Source: an uncultured Bacteroidota bacterium (GTDB taxonomy: Bacteria; Bacteroidota; Bacteroidia; Chitinophagales; Chitinophagaceae). From it: DNA of 64,000 nucleotides. Location of the stretch: positions 16,741 to 80,740 of the forward strand of contig CAIVKC010000004.1 in assembly GCA_903906365.1 (NCBI GenBank), written 5' to 3'. The notes beneath the pieces were generated by a model. The model saw nothing but the letters and a program-made list of their open reading frames with translations, ran no database searches and was not told the DNA's origin. Of the stretch, positions 17,175 to 26,887 are shown piece after piece; the stretch's first letter is position 1, and every line of letters starts with the position of its first letter. The position numbers and the translations under genes are program-made.

Positions 17175-19595
17175 CTAAAAAGTTGCCCCGAAGGAAAGGT
17201 AGAGACTCCTGCCCAGGGCGGGAATGATGCCCGGTCCGGGGTATTCATCGGTCCTTTTGGTAAAATATCTTTTATTCCCCAGGTTATTGACGCCCGCCTT
17301 GAGCTGGAAATGGGAAGGGAGCCTGCAGGTGGCGGACCAATCCATGACGGTATAGCCGGGGATGCGTCCTGCCACAGGGTCGCTGCTTAAGGGGATATTG
17401 CTCGCGTCCCCATAGCTTTCAGCGGTATGGCTGATGACAAAGGTGGTGGAAAGGATGCTCCGGCAATAGGTGAGCCCGAAGCGGTTGATGGTGCGGGGAG
17501 CATATTCCACGCGGTTGCCCTTAAAGGGGCCGGACAGATAGCGGGCATCTATATAGGCAAAGGAGTTAAAGAAGCTTATTTTTCCAATCAGTTTTTCATC
17601 GAAGAGCAGCGATGGACGGCATTCTATATAGGTTTCCAGGCCACTGCTGGCTGATGAAGCGATATTGGTCCGGTAGGTATAGGGGTTACCCGAAGGGTCG
17701 GTGCGTTGTTCAATGCCTATGCGGTTATTATAGGCCAGGTAAAAGACATCCGCATCGAAATTGAGGTACTTTCCAAAACTGCCCCTCCATCCCAGGTCCG
17801 CGTTATACCCGCTGGCATCCCGGAGGCCGGGGTCGATCCGGGAGCTGCTGCCAAAACGGGTCAGCTGGTCATAGGTGGCCGGGGAGTAGGCCTGGGAAAT
17901 ATTGCCGTAGATACTGGTCGACCGGGTGGTCCGGAACTGGGCTCCCAGGCCAAACAGGGGGATATACCGGTTGCGGGACAGATCGGAATTGACCTGGCCG
18001 TTATCGGTGATATAGCCTTTCACGATGGAATGCAGGTATTCAAAACGCAGACCGGGGGTAACCGACAGCCTGCCTGAAAGGCGAAATATGTTTTCTGCAA
18101 ACGGGGCGAGGTTAACGGTGCCAAAATGAAGGGCATATTCATAGCGGGGATCCAGCAGGGCCAGGTTGAAATCGCTGCCTGTAGTCCCTTCGCCGCCACC
18201 CAGCCTGCCAAAGCCGCCCGAAAAGGCCCGGACTCCGGCAGCCAGGGTATGGCGCATGTGGAAAAGGCTGTATTGGGTGAGCAGCCGCGCCTCCAGGGTG
18301 AGGCTGTTCATGGTTTCCCGCTGCACTTCCCGGTTGACATACTGCAGGGTGGCCGTACTGATGCTGTCCGGCGTGGCGGGACCGCCGTCCTCATTTTTCC
18401 AGACCAGGTTCCTGGCGCTGAAAACGTAAGCGAGGCTGAGTTGCAGGCTGGTGGAAGGGGAAATGGTGTACACCGATTTGGCGGCCAGGATATTCCAGGG
18501 ACTTTCCAGCCAGTTTCGGGCACGGTAGGAGGTATCCGGGTTGGCTTCAAACTGGGCATCATTGAATCCGCCCGGCATGTGGATCCGGTTGCGCATCAGG
18601 GTATATTCCAGGCTGAGCGTCAGGCGCCCGGAGGGCTGCCAGGAAATTTTGCCGAATCCGCTCAGTTGGCGGTAGTCGCTATTGGGTCGCTGCCCCTGGC
18701 TGGCCTGGTACTGCAAAAAACCGTAATAATTGAAGCGGCCCAGCTGTCCGCCCATGGCGTGGAAGGAGTTGACAAAGCCAAAGCTGCCTCCGGTCTGTTC
18801 CATATTGTATTCAAATTTCCGGGAGGGGTTCCCGCTTTTAAGGACATAGTTGATCACCCCGCCAAACTGCGGGCCGAACTGCAGGGAGGATTCCCCGCGC
18901 GTCACTTCAATGCGCTCCACCGCCTGCAGGGGTGACAGGTAATAGGATTCTGCATAGCCGTAAATGTCGGCTGCCAGGTTATAGCCGTTCTGCCGGGTAT
19001 TGGTTTCAATGGACTGGCTTGGGTTTAGCCCCCGCAGGCCAATGCCGTTGGAGGGAAAGCCGCTGCCCTGGGTTTCCGAATAATTGGAACCCGGGATCCT
19101 TCCCAGCACCTGCCTGGGGTTGTTTTGGGCCGTGTTGGCATCCAGGCTGTCCAGCAGCAGGACTTCGGTTTTCTTTCCGGAATAAATGACCCCTTCGTGA
19201 ATTTCATCGAGCCGGCCCATCCCGCTGATGGTCCTCACGCCATTGACCGTGATGGCGGCCATCGTATGGGCCCGCATGGATAGCACGATGGCAAGGGTGT
19301 TTGGCTGCCCGGAGAGGATATCCAGTTCCCTGTGAATGGTTTCATAGCCGATGCAGCTGCATTCCAGCGTCCACTTCCCGGGAGAAAGCCGGTTGAAATA
19401 AAAATACCCGGACTGGTTGGAGGAGGTGCTCAGGTTTTTTTCCACCAGGCGAAGGGTAGCCCCGTCCACCGGGTTGCCGGCTGAATCGGTCACACTGCCT
19501 TTCAGCCGGCAGGTTTGTGCCGGGGAGAGATTCCACAAAAGGCAGAGCGATAGGGCAAAAAAGGCGGGGATACGGAAAGGCTTGTTCAGGTGCAT
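17175..19595 (-). CDS. FecA-like TonB-dependent receptor
   Basis: An outer-membrane receptor of 806 residues. I start it at the ATG at 19595 (MHLNKPFRIPAFFALSLCLL), which gives a signal peptide ending near SPAQ; the frame runs 21 codons further upstream without signal features. A CarboxypepD_reg-like domain (about 30-110: CRLKGSVTDSAGNPVDGATL) precedes the plug (QVLGRIPGSNYSE, IGLRGLNPSQSIETNTRQNG, VERIEVTRGESSLQFGPQFG). The plug wording is close to FecA-type ferric citrate/siderophore receptors. The end is SLYLSFGATF, with a terminal aromatic residue. There is no STN domain and no adjacent FecR or sigma pair oriented with it, so regulation is separate. The substrate is probably an iron chelate, inferred from similarity only. 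Confidence 0.9.
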   Translation of the reverse strand: MHLNKPFRIPAFFALSLCLLWNLSPAQTCRLKGSVTDSAGNPVDGATLRLVEKNLSTSSNQSGYFYFNRLSPGKWTLECSCIGYETIHRELDILSGQPNTLAIVLSMRAHTMAAITVNGVRTISGMGRLDEIHEGVIYSGKKTEVLLLDSLDANTAQNNPRQVLGRIPGSNYSETQGSGFPSNGIGLRGLNPSQSIETNTRQNGYNLAADIYGYAESYYLSPLQAVERIEVTRGESSLQFGPQFGGVINYVLKSGNPSRKFEYNMEQTGGSFGFVNSFHAMGGQLGRFNYYGFLQYQASQGQRPNSDYRQLSGFGKISWQPSGRLTLSLEYTLMRNRIHMPGGFNDAQFEANPDTSYRARNWLESPWNILAAKSVYTISPSTSLQLSLAYVFSARNLVWKNEDGGPATPDSISTATLQYVNREVQRETMNSLTLEARLLTQYSLFHMRHTLAAGVRAFSGGFGRLGGGEGTTGSDFNLALLDPRYEYALHFGTVNLAPFAENIFRLSGRLSVTPGLRFEYLHSIVKGYITDNGQVNSDLSRNRYIPLFGLGAQFRTTRSTSIYGNISQAYSPATYDQLTRFGSSSRIDPGLRDASGYNADLGWRGSFGKYLNFDADVFYLAYNNRIGIEQRTDPSGNPYTYRTNIASSASSGLETYIECRPSLLFDEKLIGKISFFNSFAYIDARYLSGPFKGNRVEYAPRTINRFGLTYCRSILSTTFVISHTAESYGDASNIPLSSDPVAGRIPGYTVMDWSATCRLPSHFQLKAGVNNLGNKRYFTKRTDEYPGPGIIPALGRSLYLSFGATF

Positions 19596-19884
19596 AAATA
19601 GGTTTTGTATGGTTTGACGGGCAAAGGAATTCAAACCGGGGGGGATACGGTTACTCAATCAGGAATTCGGTTTATGCAATCGGGAATTTGCATCCGGGAG
19701 ACTGTTTTTTGGGAAAGGCCGAAGGTCTTCGGATCAGCGTCCGGCCGGCCTTAACAGGCAATATTTTGGAGCGAATCCCGTTACCTTATGTGCTTTCAAT
19801 AAAATAACTAGGGATTCTAATAGTAATCACCTATTTATTTAAGGAAGTTTATTGAGAAGTGCCAATATCCAAAGGAACGATAAC

Positions 19885-21747
19885 ATGCATTCTTTGTACC
19901 CGAACGGAAAAAAAATCATTGCTTTTTGTATGCTCATGGCCTGCATGGCCTTTGGGTTTTCCCAGAATAATTATTATCCGGGTGGATTGGGCAATACCAA
20001 CCTGAAACTCTGGCTGACGGCCGCAGATCCCACCACGATCCTGAATGCAGCCGGCACCCAGGCCGCCAACAACGCAGCCATCGCAAAATGGGTCGATAAA
20101 AGCGGGAACCTCAAATCAGCCGTTCAGGGCACGGCAGCGGCCAGGCCCGTTAATAAAACCAACCAGCTCAACGGAAGGGCGGGGGTGGTGTTCACCAGCG
20201 CCACGCCTACCCAGTACATGACCGGTGCCTCCACCACCTTCCAGACCATGGTGGCCGTGCGAATTATGCTGGGGACCCCTTCTGCCGCCGTGGGCGGAAG
20301 TACCAATACCGATTTTAGCATACGCGGCGGCGGAAACGGAACCAGCTATGGGGACGGGACCCCCTTTAATGCCAATGACTGGCCCACCGGAACGGCAGGT
20401 CCCAACCAGTGGCTCAACGGCACCCTGTCATCGGCGGGCAGCAGTACCTACCATATTTTGGTCTCGGCCGCCAACGCCCCGGTCACCCATACGTATTCCC
20501 TGTCGACCACCTTTAAAGGGACGGATGCTTTTGCCAGGGGAATGTATGGAGGAGATGCGGTCTATGAAATCCTGGGTTATAACAACACCCTCAACAATAC
20601 CCAGCGGATCATACTGGAAAACTACGAGGCCAGCGGATGGGGCCTTACTGGCAAACTGCCTTCCTCGGGCTATTCGGTTTTCACCCCGCCTACGGCATCA
20701 ACCTATAACAGGAACCTCGTGGGCATCGGCAAAATCAGCGCCCTGGACTATTTTCTGGCCAATCCCTCCGCAGCTGCCAATGGATCCACCGACGGACTGG
20801 GTTTTAGCAGCGCTACGGGAACCCATGATTTTTTGTACCTGCCCGGATTCATCATGGCGGCCCATAACGGGCAGGCCAACACGACGATCCTAAACGCCAA
20901 TATTGCCGGAATCAGCGGAAGCACCAATATCTGGAACCGTTCCTGGTATATCCAAAAATTCAACGGGCTGGCCACCGGCAATGTGACCCTGAATTTCAGT
21001 CAGCTCGATTATGACGGCACTTCCCCCGACGGCAGCTTTTCCTATGGCATCCTCTACAATGCCACCGATGGCACTTTTTCCTCCGGGACCAACCTGGTGG
21101 TTTCTTCCATATCCACTTCGGTGGGAACCAATACGGTCACTTTTGTGGTCAATGCCACCAACCTGCCCACCGGATATTATACCCTGGTCTGGAGCGAGTT
21201 TGGCCCGCTGCCCATCCTGCTGAGCCGCTTTGAGGCCACAAAAGCCGGTACGGCAGGCCGGTTGGACTGGACCCTTTCTGAGAATCTACATGGAGATCAT
21301 TTCGATATACAGCGCGCCGGGGGCGACTCTGCCTTTTCCACCATTGGCACCCTTCCGGTTTCCCCCGGCCAGGCCGGCGGTCAGCAATACCACTTTACCG
21401 ATGAACATCCCCTGGCTGGCATCAATGAATACAGGTTAAAGCTCGTGGACATAGACGGAAGATTCAGCTATTCACCGGTTCGCGCCTTAAGTTTCGGGCA
21501 AAGCGCCCTCCTGTCCCTGCAGGTATACCCCAATCCGGTGGATGGTGAGTTGCAAATCAGTTCTGCCTCCCCGCTGGGAAATGTGTCCATTCAGATCACC
21601 GATGAAACAGGCCGGCTGGTATTAGCCCGGCAGGTCAATATGCTCAAATGGCTTACCCTGCCCGTATCGGAACTAAGCCGGGGCATCTATTTTATCCGCT
21701 TCATGACCGGTTCGGCTTCCTATACACAGAAAATCATCAAAAAATAA
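19885..21747 (+). CDS. T9SS-secreted LamG-like surface protein
   Basis: A secreted protein of 620 residues. The start is ATG 19885, preceded by AAAGGAACG, a reasonable ribosome site; an in-frame TTG at 19852 is less likely. The signal peptide is KKIIAFCMLMACMAFGFSQ. Residues about 30-220 (NLKLWLTAADPTTILNAAG, AKWVDKSGN, LNGRAGVVF, YEILGYNNTLNNTQRIILEN) have the pattern of a concanavalin/LamG-type domain seen in Bacteroidota exoproteins. A fibronectin-like module (LPILLSRFEATKAGTAGRLD and following) precedes the type IX sorting domain (LQVYPNPVDGELQIS, then SRGIYFIRF, KKIIK-like end). It is exported through T9SS and anchored or released. It shares the C-terminal half plan with the next gene. 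Confidence 0.88.
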   Translation: MHSLYPNGKKIIAFCMLMACMAFGFSQNNYYPGGLGNTNLKLWLTAADPTTILNAAGTQAANNAAIAKWVDKSGNLKSAVQGTAAARPVNKTNQLNGRAGVVFTSATPTQYMTGASTTFQTMVAVRIMLGTPSAAVGGSTNTDFSIRGGGNGTSYGDGTPFNANDWPTGTAGPNQWLNGTLSSAGSSTYHILVSAANAPVTHTYSLSTTFKGTDAFARGMYGGDAVYEILGYNNTLNNTQRIILENYEASGWGLTGKLPSSGYSVFTPPTASTYNRNLVGIGKISALDYFLANPSAAANGSTDGLGFSSATGTHDFLYLPGFIMAAHNGQANTTILNANIAGISGSTNIWNRSWYIQKFNGLATGNVTLNFSQLDYDGTSPDGSFSYGILYNATDGTFSSGTNLVVSSISTSVGTNTVTFVVNATNLPTGYYTLVWSEFGPLPILLSRFEATKAGTAGRLDWTLSENLHGDHFDIQRAGGDSAFSTIGTLPVSPGQAGGQQYHFTDEHPLAGINEYRLKLVDIDGRFSYSPVRALSFGQSALLSLQVYPNPVDGELQISSASPLGNVSIQITDETGRLVLARQVNMLKWLTLPVSELSRGIYFIRFMTGSASYTQKIIKK

Positions 21748-22286
21748 GGCTGTTTGTTGTCAAAGGATCCGCTTAGTAGTCGCCGGGTGCCTGCCCCTGG
21801 CAAATGACCTTCCCCGCCAGGGAAACCAAAGCGCTGGGACTGGTCCCGGATAATTCTTTTTTTTATCGCCCGACGGGGGGACGAGGCCCCTGACCGCTAT
21901 AGTGGCTTTCCCATTAGCCCACATTGTCCCCGGAGGAAAACGGGGGCCTTCGATACCGCTTACCCATCACCGTTAAATAATGGAGATACCCCTTTTTTTT
22001 ATACTTTCTTTTATTTAAATCCTTCCTGAAACGTCCTACGACCAGAAAGCTGCCCTTACAGGGGTTGGTTCGTACCCTATTCAGGGATGGCTGCCGGACC
22101 TTGGGCCGGTACCCCGCCCGGTTGCTCCCAAAATGCAGGGATAATGCCAGGATTCCTTCCCAAAAGCCTCATTTATTCCCGTATTTGGAATGAAATACGG
22201 AATGTCAAATTCGTAAGTATTTGATATTTAATTATTTAGATCATTGGCAGCAAATTGGATTAACACCAAGTCTAAATCGTACTCAC
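21748..22286. other. Gene-free stretch between two T9SS cargo genes
   Basis: No coding frame is supported. CCCTGGC at 21795-21801 pairs with GCCAGGG at 21816-21822, and GGGAC-TG-GTCCC followed by T8 lies at about 21836-21863, so termination of the upstream gene is plausible here. The distal 90 bases are AT-rich and should hold the promoter of the gene starting at 22287. Confidence 0.4.
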
Positions 22287-23606
22287 ATGAAAAAGTTCAA
22301 CCCAAGAACAACCTGGGCGAAAACAGCCCTGTTTTTATTCCTGTTTTTTTGTACAACCCGTTCCTTTTCCCAGGGAATGGTCTTTCAAAACCCTTCGCTC
22401 TATGCAGGTGTGGCCGGAAAAGACGGAGCCGTCTACCGGTTTGCCGGTGTAAAGACCAATGTGGATGCCTTGCTGACCATCAACAAAAGATCGTCCAGCC
22501 AGGTGACCCTTGATTCGGTCGATATGACCAGTACCGGATATGGAAAGGCCTTCCAGCCCATGGTCACTTACACCAATTCCAAATTAAACGGAACGGTCAG
22601 CTGGTGGATGGAATTCAACATCAGCTTTGTCAATTCCAGCACCCTGGCTCCCCTGGTCGTTGACAGCCTGGCGGCTACCGCCCTGGATATCGACGGGGAT
22701 GACCATACCCTGTCGGAACAATTTACGGCCCTGGGCTCGGGATCCTACGTGGTGAACAATCCCACCAGCCTGACAGCCGCTTCGGTAACCGATACCATCG
22801 GGGCTGCGGGATCGGCCGGAACCATTACCACCGGCGTGCGCTTTACCGCCTCCACGACAAACCTCAACGGGATTGATACATCCACCAAAAACGCCATGGT
22901 TACCATAAAATATAAAAGCGTCAGCGGGATCACTTTCCGCTACGGTGGCCAGATGACGGGAACGGGTGGCGCTGTCACGGCGAGCCGTATGAACTCCCTC
23001 TGGTTCCAGTCGTTTACCTATAATGCACCCGTGCTGAATTCCCTGCCCGTTTACCTGGCGAGCTTTACCGCTGAGCTGAAAGGCACCACGGCGGTCACCC
23101 TGAACTGGGCAACCACCTGGCAGAAAAATGCCAGTCATTTTGTAATCCAGCGGGCCACGGACGCAAAATCCTTTGATGACGCGGGGGTGGTTTTCACCGA
23201 CGGCAGCACCGGGATTGAGCAGCATTACACCTTCAACGACAACCTCAACTTTTCCAACGATGGACTTATATATTACCGGCTCAAAATTGTGGATATGGAT
23301 GGCAAATACGGCTATTCGGAAGTGGTCGTGGTGCGAACCAATCCGCAGACCGAACAGTCAGACATCCTGGCCTTCCCCAATCCGGCCTATTCACAGGTGC
23401 ACATCACCATTCCTTCGGGATGGGAAAATAAAGAAATAGCCTACAGCTTCTATAATATGCACGGATCCCTGGTCAAACAGCATGTCTCCAGCAGCGCGGG
23501 ACAGACGGAAACCTTCAATATTGCCGGGTTGCCTTCCGGCCTCTATATCGTCAAAGTGGCCAATGGCAATCAGGTAGCCACCAAGAAGATATTAAAAGTA
23601 CTTTAA
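22287..23606 (+). CDS. T9SS-secreted protein with C-terminal sorting domain
   Basis: A secreted protein of 439 residues. The start is ATG 22287 (MKKFNPRTTWAKTALFLFLF), giving a signal peptide that ends near RSFSQ; the frame begins 22 codons earlier at a TTG. The body (about 25-255) is a beta-rich domain of no recognised family. Next comes the module LPVYLASFTAELKGTTAVTL with YYRLKIVDMDGKYGYSEVV, shared with the preceding protein, then the type IX sorting domain (ILAFPNPAYSQVHITIP, LPSGLYIVKV, TKKILKVL). Export through T9SS is confident; function is unknown. A good terminator follows at 23643. Confidence 0.88.
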   Translation: MKKFNPRTTWAKTALFLFLFFCTTRSFSQGMVFQNPSLYAGVAGKDGAVYRFAGVKTNVDALLTINKRSSSQVTLDSVDMTSTGYGKAFQPMVTYTNSKLNGTVSWWMEFNISFVNSSTLAPLVVDSLAATALDIDGDDHTLSEQFTALGSGSYVVNNPTSLTAASVTDTIGAAGSAGTITTGVRFTASTTNLNGIDTSTKNAMVTIKYKSVSGITFRYGGQMTGTGGAVTASRMNSLWFQSFTYNAPVLNSLPVYLASFTAELKGTTAVTLNWATTWQKNASHFVIQRATDAKSFDDAGVVFTDGSTGIEQHYTFNDNLNFSNDGLIYYRLKIVDMDGKYGYSEVVVVRTNPQTEQSDILAFPNPAYSQVHITIPSGWENKEIAYSFYNMHGSLVKQHVSSSAGQTETFNIAGLPSGLYIVKVANGNQVATKKILKVL

Positions 23607-23642
23607 TAACGCTTTAGTTTTTAAAGGGTACGATCAACAACC

Positions 23643-23671
23643 GCCGGGCTTTTCCAAGCCTGGCTTTTTTT
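23643..23671 (+). terminator. Rho-independent terminator after T9SS protein gene
   Basis: GCCGGGCTT (23643-23651) pairs with AAGCCTGGC (23656-23664) with one G-T pair and a 4-nt loop, followed by seven T. It lies 36 bp after the stop at 23606. Confidence 0.85.
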
Positions 23672-23845
23672 GTTACCCCCGCCTTGCAAAGCCCTTTACT
23701 GCCCATACCCCCGGGAATTTCCGCGAAGGATATTCCAAAAACCCCGGTTCCCGGACGGCTTGCGGCCCGACTCAATGCAGGAGGGGGGAAATCTTCAAAT
23801 TGGTCACAGAATCCGGCCATAGATTGGGGGCCTAAATGAATCGTT

Positions 23846-24271
23846 ATGAAAAACACCCTGATTGTTTGTATGATGTTTGCCGGTTTTGGACAGGCTGCCC
23901 AGGCCCAACAAAAAGCCGTTGTTCCCCCGCCTGCGGTAAAGGCGGCCTTCCTGGAGAAATACCCTGCCTCCAAAGGGGTTAGCTGGGAAATGGAAAAAGG
24001 AAATTATGAGGCCAACTGGGGAGGCAAGTCCGGAGAGGACAATTCGGCTACCTTCAAACCCTCCGGCGCCTTCGTTGAAATCGTTCGGGCCATGCCCGTT
24101 GCGGAGCTGCCGGCCAGCGTCGCCCCCTATGTCAAAGCCCATTTCCACGGGGCCCGTATCCTGGAGGCAGGCAAGGTCACAGATGCCGCGGGCATGCAGT
24201 CCTATGAGGTGGAGATCAAGGGAAAAGACCTGATTTTCAGCCTGGACGGAAAATACATGGGTAAAGATTAA
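23846..24271 (+). CDS. PepSY-like (BLIP-like) periplasmic protein
   Basis: A 141-residue exported protein with a signal peptide (MKNTLIVCMMFAGFGQAAQA). The mature part has two similar halves of the PepSY-like/DUF2874 type: PPAVKAAFLEKYPASKGVSW with FKPSGAFVEI, then ELPASVAPYVKAHFHGARIL with YEVEIKGKDLIFSLDGKYMG. Such proteins are common in Bacteroidota, are presumed inhibitory or binding modules in the periplasm, and have no settled function. It is a single gene between two terminators. A relative with a different composition is at 36994-37443. Confidence 0.85.
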   Translation: MKNTLIVCMMFAGFGQAAQAQQKAVVPPPAVKAAFLEKYPASKGVSWEMEKGNYEANWGGKSGEDNSATFKPSGAFVEIVRAMPVAELPASVAPYVKAHFHGARILEAGKVTDAAGMQSYEVEIKGKDLIFSLDGKYMGKD

Positions 24272-24317
24272 CCTAGCGCGGAAGTTATTTCCCTTACGCC
24301 GGAAAAATCGCCTGCGG

Positions 24318-24349
24318 GCCCACCTCCTTTCCAGGGGGGTGGGCTTTTT
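24318..24349 (+). terminator. Rho-independent terminator after PepSY-like gene
   Basis: GCCCACCTCC (24318-24327) pairs with GGGGGGTGGGC (24334-24344) allowing a G-T pair, followed by five T. It lies 46 bp after the stop at 24271. Confidence 0.8.
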
Positions 24350-24383
24350 GTTATCGGTACGTCCCGGCGGGCAGGTAGGGGGC

Positions 24384-24755
24384 CTAGACCTCTTTTGACT
24401 GGTTTATTTTTATGCGGTAGGCGATGAGCTCAGCCAGGAGCTTTTGGGGCAGGGGCTGGTCCAGCGGCAGCTGCAGGGTGCCCTTGGAAACCCTGTAGCC
24501 GATGAGCTTTTTTGAAAAGGCCTCCAGGGTGGCTGCCGTCGGGTAAATGCCGATGTGGTTTTTGAATCCGGCGTACCACAGCAGCATGCCCTTCCAGCGG
24601 AAGGCGGGTATCTGGTAGCTGATCAGCTCTTCTGCCTGGGGAGCCATTTTTTGTACCAGCTTCCGTATTTGTTCCAGGTATATTCTGGCTGTTTCCGGTT
24701 GGGCGGCCAGGTATTCATCCACCGTGGCAAATGCTTTTCTTTTGAGGGTGGCCAT
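24384..24755 (-). CDS. DUF1801 (YdhG-like) protein
   Basis: A 123-residue cytosolic protein of the DUF1801/YdhG family (iron-chaperone-like fold related to frataxin-like proteins). Visible family features are FATVDEYLAAQPE, EQIRKLVQKMAPQAEELISY, IPAFRWKGMLLWYAGFKNHI, GIYPTAATLEAF, and GTLQLPLDQPLP. The role of the family is not firmly established; B. subtilis YdhG has been proposed as an intracellular iron chaperone. It starts 6 bp after the VOC gene stop, so the two probably form an operon. A second, divergent DUF1801 member is at 28606-29040. Confidence 0.9.
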   Translation of the reverse strand: MATLKRKAFATVDEYLAAQPETARIYLEQIRKLVQKMAPQAEELISYQIPAFRWKGMLLWYAGFKNHIGIYPTAATLEAFSKKLIGYRVSKGTLQLPLDQPLPQKLLAELIAYRIKINQSKEV

Positions 24756-24761
24756 AAGGGG

Positions 24762-25181
24762 TTATTTTGGTCTGGGCATAGCGGCATGATCCATATACAG
24801 CACATTCCAGCGGTGGCCGTCGGGATCGGCAAAACCGCAACCGTACATCCATCCCTCCTTGTCCCCCGGCTTGGCAAAAAGGCGGCCGCCGGCCTCCTGG
24901 GCCAAAGAGGCCATCTGGTCCACTTCCTGCCTAGATTCCGCATCGATGGAAATGAGTATTTCAGCGACCTGTGCTGCCTCCGAGAGGGGGCTACCGGAGA
25001 ACTGCCGGAACTGCGGCTCGCTAAAAAGCATGATCACAAAGGATTTGTTTCCCACCAGAAGGCAGGCTGCGTCTGCGGTTTGTGGAAAGCGGGCGTTGAG
25101 CTGGAATCCCAGGTGCCGGAAAAAGGCAACGGACCTGTCCACATCCTTAACAGGCAGGTTGAGCCAGATATCTTTTGTCAT
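24762..25181 (-). CDS. VOC-family (glyoxalase/bleomycin-resistance-like) protein
   Basis: A protein of 139 residues starting MTKDIWLNLPVKDVDRSVAF at the ATG at 25181; the frame opens 24 codons further up but the domain begins here. It has the two beta-alpha-beta-beta-beta units of the VOC fold (LPVKDVDRSVAFFRHLGF ... and DQMASLAQEAGGRLF ... DPDGHRWNVLYMD). It lacks the full glyoxalase I metal set as far as I can read, so it may be a binding or resistance protein rather than lactoylglutathione lyase. It is followed at once by the DUF1801 gene. Confidence 0.9.
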   Translation of the reverse strand: MTKDIWLNLPVKDVDRSVAFFRHLGFQLNARFPQTADAACLLVGNKSFVIMLFSEPQFRQFSGSPLSEAAQVAEILISIDAESRQEVDQMASLAQEAGGRLFAKPGDKEGWMYGCGFADPDGHRWNVLYMDHAAMPRPK

Positions 25182-25318
25182 AGGAAAACTATTTATTTGG
25201 TTATAACCAAAGCTATGCCCAAAATCCGGAATAGGAAAAGTAATCGGAAACAAAAAGGCCCCCCTAACTTTCGTACGGGAGGCCTTTGACTCTATAGCGT
25301 GAATAAACGACTGATGGA

Positions 25319-26887
25319 TCAGGCCAGGCTCATCGACAGTTCCCTGGTCAGTATTTTGGACAGGTCATGGATCCTTTTTAGGTTCTCCACATGCCAGTAC
25401 TTCACTTCGTTGTTGAAAATGCCTCCCAGCAGCGGTCCCATGATATAGAGGTTGGGGCTGGCCTCCAGCTTAGCGGAGACATCGAAACCCCGGTTGGTTT
25501 TACCAACCCGGCATAGTTTTTTGGCAACCAGGTTGCTTATCAGCGGAGAAGAGGATTCCTGCAGGTCCTCAAAGCCGCCGCAGTTGACGACGATGGGAAA
25601 GGACAGCGGATGGGTCACCGTTCCTGATTCTCCGGCCGGGGTATATTCCAGCAGCACTTCCTGTTTGCGCACCGGAGACTGCCTCAGCTGAAGGAACCTG
25701 CCTTTCAGCAGCTCCATTTGCCCCTCGTTGAGGAGGGTCTGGGCGGCATCACGGTACTGGGCACCCGCCCGGCGGATGAGTTTGGTAAAGCGGTTTCCAA
25801 AGCGGCCATAAAACTCTTTTTCCTGTTCAAAGGAAAGTTTTTTCAGCAATTCCACGACCAGGTCACTGAGCTGGTAATACATGTCCCCGATATGTACCCC
25901 CTTTTCAAAGGCGATGTCCAGGTCTTTTTGGATGGTGTGGAACAGGTCAGCGGCATTATAACCCGATGCGCTTTTGAGCCCTTCGAGGTGCTCAAACAAA
26001 TAATCAGGATGGCTGTTTTCGGTGATGCGGTGGGGAAGCATGCCGCTGGTGGAAATGACAACCACCTTATGTATTTGTTTTTTCAGCGTGCTCCTGGTCT
26101 GGATCAGGTAAAGCAGTTCCAGGGAGCTGGCATTGGAGCCCAGGATAAGGATATTCCGGCTGGCCGGCTCGGGCGTATTTTTCAGGGCCGTCTCGATACT
26201 GGCAATATGATCCTCCAAAGAGGGGTAATAGGTATCGTTGATATACAGGTAGTCAGGCTGGTGGAAGAGGTCGGAGCCCTCCGGCGGGGGTACAGCCCTG
26301 TTCAGGCCGCTGCCGATGGAGAGCACCACTTTGCCGGCCACAATGGAATTTTTCTTCTGGTCCCTGTCCTCCAGACTGATCTCATAGGCCCCTTGTGCAG
26401 TAGGGGTGATATCGGTTGCATGGGCATGGATCAAATGAACCCTGGCGATGCCTTTTTGCTCAGCCCGGGTGATGGCATCCTGTATTCGGCCGGTCAGATA
26501 GAGACCATACAGAAAACGGGGAATGTAGATCGCATCCCAGTTGTCCTGCTCCATATAGGATTTGTTGTGTTCAATCCACTGCAGGGCCGTCTCACCGCCT
26601 GCTTTTGTCATGGCATCCATCCATAGGTCGCGGGATTCTTTGAGCCAGTGCATGAAACTTTCCTTTTCGTCGGGATGGATGAATTCCCCGAGGGTGGTAA
26701 TGATCAGTGAATTGACCGAAGAGCGTTTCCCGTAGGCAATGCCCTTCCAGAATTCCCCTTCTTTTTCTATGACGGCGACCTCCAGGGGGCCGGCCACCCG
26801 GGGGGCGGATTCGAGTTTTTCAATGAATTGTAACAGGGTTTGGGCGCAGGATATTCCGCTGCCCAGAAATGCAAGGTCATAACGCAT
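25319..26887 (-). CDS. FAD/NAD(P)-binding protein
   Basis: A 522-residue flavoprotein. The N-terminal dinucleotide-binding motif is LAFLGSGISCAQTLLQF (5-21), followed by AVIEKEGEFWKGIAYG and the conserved NSLIITTLGEFIHPDE region. This is the FAD_NAD-binding (NAD_binding_9, YdhS/HcaD-like) family. A second Rossmann motif, ILILGSNASSLELLYL, lies near residue 245. Members are predicted oxidoreductases or monooxygenases, sometimes tied to siderophore or secondary metabolism, with no substrate visible here. It appears to be a single gene; the nearest upstream gene is divergent at 27315. Confidence 0.85.
   Translation of the reverse strand: MRYDLAFLGSGISCAQTLLQFIEKLESAPRVAGPLEVAVIEKEGEFWKGIAYGKRSSVNSLIITTLGEFIHPDEKESFMHWLKESRDLWMDAMTKAGGETALQWIEHNKSYMEQDNWDAIYIPRFLYGLYLTGRIQDAITRAEQKGIARVHLIHAHATDITPTAQGAYEISLEDRDQKKNSIVAGKVVLSIGSGLNRAVPPPEGSDLFHQPDYLYINDTYYPSLEDHIASIETALKNTPEPASRNILILGSNASSLELLYLIQTRSTLKKQIHKVVVISTSGMLPHRITENSHPDYLFEHLEGLKSASGYNAADLFHTIQKDLDIAFEKGVHIGDMYYQLSDLVVELLKKLSFEQEKEFYGRFGNRFTKLIRRAGAQYRDAAQTLLNEGQMELLKGRFLQLRQSPVRKQEVLLEYTPAGESGTVTHPLSFPIVVNCGGFEDLQESSSPLISNLVAKKLCRVGKTNRGFDVSAKLEASPNLYIMGPLLGGIFNNEVKYWHVENLKRIHDLSKILTRELSMSLA

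Noticed and set aside
25718..26626. 302-codon forward frame opposite the FAD-binding protein gene
   Set aside because: Antisense of a protein with clear Rossmann motifs.
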